From: Agrostemma githago
Lineage: Eukaryota > Streptophyta > Magnoliopsida > Caryophyllales > Caryophyllaceae
Direction of reading: 5' to 3'
Length of the DNA stretch: 64,000 nucleotides
Assembly (NCBI GenBank): GCA_958450325.1
Contig: OY288259.1
Location: 59,050,987-59,114,986, forward strand
Position numbers and translations under genes: made by a program
Shown here: in pieces, positions 20,669 to 31,300 of the stretch
How the letters are laid out: each line of letters begins with the position of its first letter
How positions within the stretch are numbered: the stretch's first letter is position 1
Notes under the pieces: model-generated
Told to the model about the DNA's origin: nothing
The model's input: the letters and a program-made list of their open reading frames with translations, nothing else
Databases searched by the model: none

Positions 20669-22760
20669 ATTAAGATAATTTTTCAAAAATTGTGAGATAT
20701 TTTATTGGTTAGTCGAATACGGCCCGTATGTCATAAAATCACGGTCGGTTGTTAAAAAAATATTTAGAGCATTTATATTTAAGTATATTTTGAAGTTTTC
20801 GCCTTACTACAAGGTGCCTATAAAGATAGACAAATGACCTATATATGTGTTTATTTCGAACCGTACGCGCCTTTTGTCTCTATTGGACATTTCTACAATG
20901 TTTGAAATAATTGTTATGCGATTTTGGAGACATTTAATTTGGGACCAAATTAAACCGAAAAACGTGGATAATAATCTTCAAAATCGTCCATTTGAGATAA
21001 TTTTTCGAAAATTGTGAGATATTTTGTTGGATAAATGAATAGGGCTTGTATGCCATAAAATCAATGTCGCTTGTTAAAAAAACACTTAGAACATTTATAA
21101 TCAATTATATATATTGAAGTTTTCGCCTAATTTCAACGTGACTATAAAGATAGTCGAATGACATATAACTGTGTTTTTTTCGAACCTTGCGCACCTTTTG
21201 TCACTCTAGGACATTTCTATAATGTATGGAATAATTATTGTGCGAATTTCGAGACATTTAATTTCGGACCGTTCAAATCAAGCCGAAAAACGTCGATAAC
21301 TACCTTCAAAATCGCCTCGTTCGAGATGATTTTTCGAAAATTGTGAGATATTTTGTTGGATAGTAGAATAGGGCCTGTATGGTCTATAATCACAATCGGT
21401 TTTTCAACAGCTAAACCATTTATATATATTGTAGTTTTCGTCCTATTTCAACATGACTATAAAGATAGTCGAATAACATATAACTGTGTTTTTTTCGAAC
21501 CGTGATCACCTTTTGTCACTCTAGGACATTTCTTTATTTTATGAAATACTCCCTCCTAGTTCTTTTTATCCCCTCTTTTTTTTTGGCACCAATATTAAGA
21601 AGAGAATAAAGAATAATTGATTAAAGTAAGAAAATGACGTGGGGGTATAAAGTAGAATTATGGTGGAGTTTGTGAGCAAGGAAAATAATAAAAAATTGAA
21701 GGAAGAATAAAGAAATGATTAAAGTACAACACAAAAATGGAAAGAGGGAAGATTGTTGAACTGTCAAAAAGGAAAGAGGGAAGATAAAAAAAAACTAGGA
21801 GGGAGTAAATATTATGCAAATTTGGAGACATTTAATTTCGGACCAGTTGAAATCAAACAGAAAAACTTGAATAACCTTCAAAATCGCCCATTGAGATGAT
21901 TTTTCGAAAATTGTGAGATATTTTATTGGTTAGTCGAATAGGACATGTATGCTATAAAATCATTGTCGGTTGTTAAAAAAACACTTAAAGACATTTAAAT
22001 TCAAGTATATATTGTCGTTTTCGTCTTATGACAAAGTGACTATAAAGATAGTCGAATGACATGTATATGTGTTTATTTCGATCCGTACGCGTCTTTTGTC
22101 ACTATATGACATTTCTACAATGTATGATATAATTATTATGCGATTTTGGAGATATTTAATTTCGGACCAAATCAAGCCGAAAAACGTAGATAAAACCTTC
22201 AAAATTGCTCGTTTGAGATAATTCTTCGAAAATCGTTAGATATTTTGTTGGATAGTTGAATAGGACTTGTATGCCATAAAATCATTGTCGGTTGTTAAAA
22301 AAAACACCTAAACCATTTAGATTCAAGTATATATTGAATTTTTTGCTTTAATACAAAGTGACTATATAAAGATAGTCGAATGACGTGTATATGTGTTTAT
22401 TTCGAACCGTACGCGCCTTTTGTCATTATAGGACGTTTCTACAATGTGTGTAATGGAAATTATGCGAATTTTAGAGACATTTAATTTCAGACCAAATCAA
22501 GCCGAAAAACGTGGATAATAACCTTCAAAATCGCCCGTTTGAGATAATTTTTCGAAAATCGTGAGATTTTTTGTTGGATAGTTGAATAGGGCTTATATGC
22601 CATAAAATCACTTTCGGTTGTTAAAAAAACACTTAAATCATTTATATTCAAGTATATATTGAAGTTTTCGCTCCATTTCAACGTGACCATAGAGATAGTT
22701 GAATGAATATGTGTGTTGAGTTTATATAAAGATAGTTGAATAAACACTTAAAACACTCAC
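20669..22760. repeat. Tandem array of a ~322-bp unit, six copies
   Basis: Units start with GATAATTTTTCGAAAATTGTG or variants at 20674, 20996, 21325, 21895, 22217 and 22543. Spacings are 322, 329, 570, 322 and 326 bp. The 570 contains a 257-bp MITE, so the real unit there is about 311. Every unit carries the same blocks: CATAAAATCAATGTCGGTTG, GTGACTATAAAGATAGTCGA, a TTTCGAACCGTACGCGCC region and AGACATTTAATTTCGGACC. The last unit is truncated. ORFs inside it are chance. Confidence 0.92.
21549..21805. mobile_element. Stowaway MITE inserted in the tandem array, 257 bp
   Basis: Ends CTCCCTCCTAGTT and AACTAGGAGGGAG, flanked by TA on both sides (21547-21548 and 21806-21807). It interrupts the third array unit, so it inserted after the array formed. 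Confidence 0.9.
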
Positions 22761-23044
22761 TCGGCTTTATATATATACCGAGCTTGTATCTTGAGTTTAA
22801 CCAATGAAATAACATAGATTATCGTGCTATCATAGCTCAAAAATACGTGTTTTCGATCTCACACCCCTGCCCACGGCAGTGCTGTCCCTGTCCACTCGAT
22901 GGAACAGGAGAAAGTATAGCACTACATATGTACAGCTTGTAAAATTCAATTCAGTTCAGTTCAGGCTGCTTCATATTCGATCAGCTGATTCGGGGTATAG
23001 CTAGTATATATGATGAAGAATTCGAGGTTCTTTTTACATACAGG

Positions 23045-23127
23045 ACGTTTCATTATATAAGCGTGAATGCAATGCTCGAATGCAGCAGAACACGGTCTGA
23101 CTTATAATCTAATCGGTTCTAACAAAC
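23045..23127 (+). repeat. Right copy of the direct repeat flanking the tandem array
   Basis: Same sequence as 20530-20605, with an internal AATGCTCGAATGC extension. Confidence 0.8.
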
Positions 23128-23232
23128 AAATGAAGGGTAAAACATACAACTACATACAGTGGTGATTAAGAAAAACATTACTCTACTTTATTGATTACAA
23201 ATGAAGATTCATGGTGCAAGAACAACTAACTT

Positions 23233-23850
23233 ATCATTTCTTTTAATCTTCAGGAACAACAACACAGATTAGTGTCACATACATAACTTTGACGTTTTCG
23301 AGCACAAACTGGTTCACAAGCGTCCGGGATACACGAGGGAAGCATCGGCTACTGGCATCCGCTGTTATCCTGCCCTCGGCCTCTTGCTTCTACTTCTTCT
23401 CCCGGGCTCGATAATGGAACCCTTGTCGCATCTGTATATGTAATGTAACACAAGTTTTTGTAACGATTATATCCGAAAAAACTTACGGGATCTTCAATAT
23501 AAAACTTTTAGTAATATACAACAAGGAACAAAGATGACTACATGAAAAACCAAGTCGGTCTTTAGTGAATTATTCGCAATTTTATTAGGTTTGAGCAAAT
23601 TAAGAAACTCGATCTAGTTGAGAAGAATGCAAGGAAATATATACTCCGTATCTCAGAAGCAGAAGAAAACTAACAGCAGATTCAAAGATCCAATCTTTAG
23701 TTCAAGTACTCACACACTACAGTACACTACAGTATAATCTCAAAATTGAAATAAACATAGGAAGGAGTATTGCATTTGCTTGTTACCTGAAGACACCAGT
23801 AGTAGTAGTACTAGTATTAACACAGGAACAAAACCTGCTTTCGTAGCCAT
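23233..23850 (-). pseudogene. Copy 2 of the cysteine-rich secreted peptide gene, with an in-frame TAG
   Basis: Exon 1 (ATG at 23850, minus) encodes a classic signal peptide (MATKAGFVPVLILVLLLLVS) and ends at a GTAAC donor. Exon 2, after an ATATACAG acceptor near 23433, continues with SSDATRVPLSSPGEE, likely cleaved near DA/TR. Frame is kept to GCQ, then a TAG, then PMLPSCIPDACEPVCARKRQ and YVCDTNLCCCS with a stop. The cysteine pattern after the TAG is C-x4-C-x3-C-x8-C-x4-CCC. Copy 1 lacks the TAG triplet at the same place. A poly-A signal (AATAAA) follows in the 3' UTR near 23190. Either the gene is dead, or the TAG is read through or removed by an acceptor shift (the site reads CAGTAG). Confidence 0.6.
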
Positions 23851-23859
23851 TATCTTAAT

Positions 23860-25378
23860 TGAAGAGCAGCAGGGAACGAATGAATAGTACGTAGATCCAG
23901 TAGTTGGGTTTATTTGTACTACTATATTACGTTTGCATATATATACTATTATTATATACAGAGGAGGAGGAGGAGGAGGAGGAGGAGGAGGAGGAAGGTA
24001 GACGACGACAGGTAGCTAGCTTAGACTGGTAGAGGAAGAATAGTGGAGTAGCAATATTATTCAACCTACCTACTACTACTGCTCATATTACGGTTACTCT
24101 ACCTTGCTTGCTTGTGACCGAATATCGTCGCATTGGTTCAAATAAGACTCATTTACTTATTAGGTGTGAACAAATCATTGTTCTCGATCGGGAATAATAC
24201 TTTGACCCGTCATAACAATACCACGGATATTCATTTTCGTTACAAATAAGAATTTTCACTAATAGTACTATTAAGTTTGTGAAATATCGATCAAGAGGTT
24301 GTATGAAACTTTTTTTATGGTATGAATGTACGATCCTATTTTCCAAAGTTTGATGGTATGCTCCTATTTTCCAAGATTTGTGAATGAGAACTTTATAAAT
24401 ACAACTTATTCCATTGTGCACATCTTCGGGTTGTCATTCTTAATTATAGAGTACAGTAATATTTTTTGTTTTGGAGAAAAATTTATTTATCGTACTTCAT
24501 CTCATCCATTCAATTTTTTTACACTTAGTATAAATGAACAATCCAATCAATTATTTACTTTCTCCTTTTGACAAAACATTTTACCTCATAGTCAAATCAA
24601 CCAACCAGTTCTTAATGTAGGAATAAAATCAGATAACTATCAAATCCACGATTAACTACCAAGGGGGACGCAGGATTTTGATATAGGACACCGTTTTTTT
24701 TTTTCACCCGATGAAATATTTACCAAATTAAAATGCCCTTCTTCCTCCAAAAACAATTTTGTATAATAATAGGGAGCAATTAAAAAGTACTCTTACTTAT
24801 GTACGGAGTACTTTTTTTTTCAACACTAAATACAAGTGATATTTTTTTCCGAATTTCAATTTAAAAGTTCTATAGCTCAATCTTTTAGGAAGGGAGTATA
24901 CAACTAACCATCAACTAACAAACTACGGAGTAATACATCAAACATTCAAACCTACATGTCAGCAGAATGACTACCTCGCAGTCAAAACTACTGGTTTCTA
25001 TTGCTCAAATTTATACTTAGTACGGAGTGAATTTATCATCTCAACGACCTGATGATCATATTTAATCCCCTTCAGCCCAAACTAATATGGAGTGCTACAA
25101 AAATGGAAAACAATTTACAGAAATAAATTTGCAATATATCAACACAAGTTTAAAATTTACAAGCTCACGAACTCACAATTCACGAATAGAATACATATCA
25201 ACTGAGGCTACCTAAAACCATCAAAGGAGTATAGACCGGCCTTTGAAAAAAACACTTGGACCCGGTTAAAAATCCCCAAGGAATGAACCAACCAACCAAC
25301 CAAGTACCAACCTCGTATTAATAGCAAAAGCATAGCAATAATCTTAAAATTCAAATGAAATGGATCATTACTCAGAAA
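23860..25378. other. Intergenic between peptide copy 2 and NSF
   Basis: AT-rich, with the GGA repeat at its left end and scattered TACGGAGTA/TACTCCGTA motifs (24801, 24925, 25021). No coding frame recognised. The NSF 3' UTR is at the right end. Confidence 0.5.
23959..23995. repeat. GGA microsatellite
   Basis: About 12 units of GGA (purine on plus), upstream of the minus-strand peptide copy 2. Confidence 0.95.
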
Positions 25379-28300
25379 TTAGTAACGGACAATGTCTTGA
25401 AGACATTCATAGAAATGCGAGATGTCAATTTTCTCTTTGCCAGAGTAAATGGCCTCTGCTTTGCCTCCTTGCTCCCCTTGAGCGGCCATTTCAATTAACA
25501 TGTACAATTTCTTGATCGGCATCTGCCACAAAGAAAATACGATCAGTAGTCAGTACCCTGACCATTCCAGCTCCTTATGACCGTCCAAATTCCAAAGCAT
25601 CACAAATTCTTGTTTATTATAAAACCCGTGTATGTGTCTCAAATTGTCTTATCTATTTAAGTTGGGTGTCATTTGACTCGTTTTAGTTTGAAGACAGATA
25701 GCAAAAGCTTTTATTATGAAAAAAATAATAAGAGTTGGAGCAGAGAATTACATCATCGAGGGATTCTGCAGCTGAATCAATGTCATCGTTTGAGAATACA
25801 TTGAGTTGGTGCAACACCTGAAGAAAAAGAAAAGAGAATACATCACGTTAAATGTCCCAAGACTTTCAAGTCGGAAAGTTGAACATGCAGCAAAAGTCGT
25901 ATCTAAGAGGAGAAGCCAGATGAGAGTACTAAAAGTACGAAGGAAATCAACAAAAAAAAAACTACTCTCCAAACTTGTACCTTTTGCTTGACCATAAATA
26001 ACTAAAAGATTTACCTTTCGTGCATCTTCAGTTTTTAGAGTAGGGACGCGATATGTGACTGAGAAGGAGTCTCGAATGCCAATTGAATCCAAGAAACCTA
26101 CTTCGCTAGTTGTCCCGAGCACAAGAAGTTTCTTTCCCTGAAACAAACATACAAACAGGTACTCTGAGGTTTTTGCTTTATACCCACTCCTCAACCTATA
26201 CTCCGTATTAAACTTCTAATGATGCCTTGTGGAAACATTTCGTCAATTTGAAGTTTGAATGTAAAAGAAACCCCTGTCCTAGCAGAGGCTAGTAAGCAGC
26301 GAATTCTTATGTTGAAGCTTTCTACCACATGAGATACACACGCTACTATGGATAGGCACTAATATGTATTTTTGTTTGAGGTAGCTTGCACGGGTGCTTA
26401 TTTTCTTCCCCCCAGTACAGCCACATCATAGGAATAGGGAGTTTCTGGATTGAAATTATGTTGGTAGTTGATCACCAATTTGGGTAACTAAAACCTAGTT
26501 GCTGTTAGCAACCTCGACTTCAGATAAAATATAGATAAAGGAATCTCAATTCCAGCCAAAAGGTTATTTCAGTGTAGGTGTGAAAAAAAAAACCGAACAC
26601 ATTCTACCTCAAGTAACTCAAGATTATAATAAAGTGATATGGTAAACAGAATGTACAAAATCATATTGGTGAAAATGGGTATCAATGTATACTTCACTCA
26701 TTTCCCATAAATGTCACAAAAGTCTCTCCAATTAGCTGATCATCTGTCCAATAACAGAGTTCCCACTTGCGTGGATACAACTCACACAAGTATTAAAAAA
26801 ACAAAGTACAATGTGAAGGAACTTGAAAGTTAAGAATAGACGTAGAATCATATTTCTCATATATCACAGTGACTACATATGACCAACAAATGAGGACAGA
26901 TTCTCAGTAGAAACATTAAATGCAGACATTTTGAGATGAGAGTAGGAACTTTTTCAGTGAACAGAGGGAGTTTTTCCGAAGTACAAAAATTCACTCAAAC
27001 TTACCGCTGGAGGGAGACGCTTCAAAAGGACCATCAATGTCTGAGAGATAATATTTGAAAAACGAGGGCCAATAGCCACATACTCGACTAGCCTACAAGA
27101 TACCAGTTAAGCCAATGTAAGTCAAACTTGAAAGTCGAAAAGCAATAGTTTCAAGAAAAATATTCAACTATAATGGAAAGCTACCTTTCAATGTCATCAA
27201 GAATGATAACACTCAAAGGTGACCTATAAGCGTCCTCAAAGACCTGCAAACATTAAAAAGATCATAAAGTTCATTAACAATCAGCAACATTGAGAACCTA
27301 AGGAAATTATAAATACAATTTAGAATTAAATACTGCCATATGGATGAGGAACACCATAAATGGCAATCAAGTGGTCAACAATCATGTTAAATTTTACATG
27401 TATTAAAAAAAATTTAGGCGACAGATAAAACCTTGTGGTCACTTATCTGGTGTAAGGTGATTTTTCTTGTTATATACTCGTAGCCTTTAAGGAATAAAGC
27501 CCATGTGAGTCACATTTTGTCAAAGACAATTACTGTACTGAGTACTCCCTGGAGTCCACAATTAAAAAAAAAACAGACTAATTACAAAGGAAAAGCTAAC
27601 CTTGACAATACGTGCACATTTCGTACTCTCACCAAGACCAATCATAGATTCTGCAGAAACCTGTTAATAAAGGAGAAAATGGTTAAAATAAGTGAAACAA
27701 CTACTTGTAGAACACAGTCAACTCGACCAATAGTTAACTTACAATTTTGACATATGGGAAATCACTACAAATACCAACAGTAGCAGCCATTGCAGTCTTT
27801 CCACTGTAGGAGGAAAGAGTTATATAAGTTGTCTAAAATTTAACTCACAAGAGAACCATGCTTATTAGAAGATACGGTAAGTACCTGCCACTGGGACCTT
27901 CCAAAAGACAAGTCAAGATAGGGCTGCCTTTGCTAAGTTTTACTTGCTCTGCCAATAACATTGTGCGCTGTTGGATATGCTCATGGCGTGCACCACAATC
28001 CACCATTCCATGAAGCCTACATGTTCGGAAGGAACCCATATAAAGCAGAAACTTATTAGAATGTACCTTTTCAGCACAACCAGAATTTCCTCAAAATGAT
28101 CAAATCGTTACAAAATTGGATGAATGTGGTGTAAGAGCATATAGCTAGAGCCTAGAGGATATCATAATGCACTTGATAATAGAGTACACATCTATATATC
28201 ACCTGCATCGTTCAAGGTCACCTGTGGATGCTCCAAACGCGGGTACAACTTCTTGAAGGGAGTGTAGAAAGTCATCCATGGTCACTTTTATATTTTCTTC

Positions 28301-31300
28301 TTCCACTGGCTTTGTAAGATCATCCATATTCAATTGTCGGTTCAAAGCATATGAGACAGCACTCTTTACAACACCTTCAAGCTCCGCACCACTGTAGTTC
28401 TTTGTCCTGGCAGCTATAATAGTGGAACATGCACAAAAGTCGTAAACCAGATACTTAAAAGAAAAAAAGTTCCATGCTCTCCAAGCACAATATACCCACA
28501 TGCATGAGAAAAACTCCCACTAGTCTACGAGAAATATATGTACAGCATAGCCAAATAACTGAACAAAGACTAAACTTAAATACTTTCTCTATTTAAATGA
28601 CTGTCGACCTATCTCCTAAGGTTTTTTGCGGTTACCGTTGAAAAATTTTGCTTATAATATCAAATACTCAGCACACAACTTGCTTGCTTCAACATGGTAA
28701 AAGAGAAGGCGTAGACAAAGGATAGTACAGTTGTTACATACAGATGACGTGCAGATGAAAATCGAAGAAAAAAGTGAGGATGATTCTTTACAATAACTTA
28801 ACATGTTTCCGACATTAAGTAAGATCATCACACCCTTCATGCTAGCATACTATATCCAGTCTATTAATTGCAGGCCTAAACTCCTCTTTGACCACATACA
28901 ATCTATCTGAGCTAGTTAGTAGCCTCACCACTCCGATTTTTAACCTTCTACCCCCCTTCCACCTCCATGCCAAACATAGCAAAATCGTTTTAATTTCCAA
29001 GTCTTGTTTATAAAATCAAACATCAGAGACACGACTTCTCTTCCTTTCTTTCGTTAATTACTTAATTTTCCTTTCAAACATAGCAAAAAACCAAACAAAA
29101 GAGTGAATCCCATATCAACTATCCGTCGAGAATTGTGTTCTGTACAAGACATGAAATTACCCAATCTACTTGATAAACCAATTGGTAAGAACTACATTTG
29201 ATGCATATATCTTAATCAAACACAAACAAATACTCCTACAAGTAAAAGGCAACAAGCAATTAACTTTAGAAAGCAGCGCAAACAAAACGACATACCCAGT
29301 TCAGCTAGATTGATATCTGCTGCAAGAAAAGAATTTTCTTTCATCTTGTTTGTATGAATCTCTAGAATTTGCAGACGGCCGGCTTCATCTGGGAGGCTGA
29401 TCTCCACCTGAACCTCTAAACGACCAGGCCTGACAAAAAAGAAGACTATTTTACAGAGATCACCAGTGTGGTCATCTACATAATCCTAAGTTGACTTCAC
29501 CTTCTTTTTAAGAGTGCAAAATGAGCATCACAAAAGTTGGTAGAAGAGAAACAAATTACCTCAAAAGCGCTTCATCGAGCAAATCTTTTCTGTTTGTCAT
29601 CCCAATCAACAGTACATTATTGAGGGCTTCAACTCCATCAATCTAAAAAGTAGCAAGCTCAGACTTGTATTAGATCAGTGGCATCTGATAATTATAGAAC
29701 TTACAAAACAAAGAGTACAAGACCTGCCTTTGTTAGAAGCTGGTTAACAATGCTGTCATGAACACCTGTACCATCCCTGGTAGAACCTCTTGACTGCAAG
29801 TTTTAGTGAACCAAATCATAAGATTGAAATATATAAGCAAATTAATCACTCATTATTATGTACTCCCTCCATTCTACTACGTAATTTACACTTTCCAAAT
29901 ACCCTGTCATAATATTTTGGAAAGTGTGAACTACCTAGTGGAATGGAGTCAAATATAAAGAACAAGCAGCCATGAATAGCGCTGATATGGGACAGCCTTC
30001 ATATGATAGTTATGATATAAACAATTACAGAATGTCTGAGTCAACTGTCCTAAAATTTCGGAGAAAACAATCGACCCATCATCTCAGATTCTCAGTTGCT
30101 AATGCACAAACCTAAATTATTAATTCTTTTACTATAATAAATTTAGCAGATGAGAAAGATGAACATAACTGCATATAAAAAATCAGGGAGGTCATGACAT
30201 AGCTAATCCCTACTTAAACTGCCATGCGTATAATGACAATAAGATATCAAGAATCAAGATAAGTGCAAATTTTCAGAAGTCTCACCTTACAAATAGCATC
30301 GATTTCATCAAAGATGATAACATGCAGGTCACTCTGATCACCTGAGAACATGAATTAGAGAGTTTACCTTAGGAAAATAGATAAATAAGTAGCAAATGCG
30401 AATTTACAATTTCTTTTTCCATGGAGAACTGCAAACAATGTATCTGAATATACCTCGAGCTTTCTGGTCTTGCTCAGCATCAGCAAATAAATCCCTGATG
30501 TTTTTTTCAGTCTCACCAACAAACTTGCTGAGTACTTCTGGTCCATTAACAATCTGAGCAAACATATTTGTGATTACTACAGATGCAAAGATGTCGTTGG
30601 AAGGAAGGGAAGAAAGAAATTTGACAACAGCCGCAGAAAGATACGCTCGCAAAATTGTCATCCACATAGAGTGGAACTAGAACACGGTGTATGTTGGTAT
30701 TTTTATGTGTTTCACAGTGCTGACCAAGTTTCTAGATAAATCTCAGGCTGGGATCTCATATCATGCTCAAGACCACCGAAACCAAGAGGTCAATACACAA
30801 AAACAATGTTTGAGATGATATACTGTTGACGGCTGACAGAAAAAATATTAAGTGAGATCACAACAAGGGAATACAAAGAAAGGCATTTCAAGGGATTCAG
30901 ATTTCTCAATTTAGTACTCCCTCCGGTTCTTCGGAATTGCAACATTTGATTAAAATATACCTCACAAATCATATAAAGTGTTGCAATTCCAAAGAATCGG
31001 AGGGAGTATTGTTTAGACACTGTTATCCAGTTTGCATCCTTCACTGAATCACTTCTACTCAAACAGATCAAGCTAGGTTCCCAGACATCCCACTTCTTCA
31101 CTGTTTTTTACCCCGTTTTTCTCATTCCCTGACCCAAATATTTTTCTATTTGTGAAAAAACTCCACACGACATTGAGCAAGTTACCAAAATCCTAATTTA
31201 TGTACCACTGTATATCTTGACATTCATCTCGAGAAAAGAAGACATAGTAACTTTTGAATTACATACCCACCCCTGCCTCATTGCTACAAGCATCCCAACA

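Noticed and set aside
20856..22747. Small ORFs in the 20.8-22.7 kb region
   Set aside because: They fall within the tandem array and are not conserved between units.
20669..22760. CRISPR-like or other short-spacer array
   Set aside because: This is a plant genome and the repeats are ~322-bp head-to-tail monomers without short spacers.
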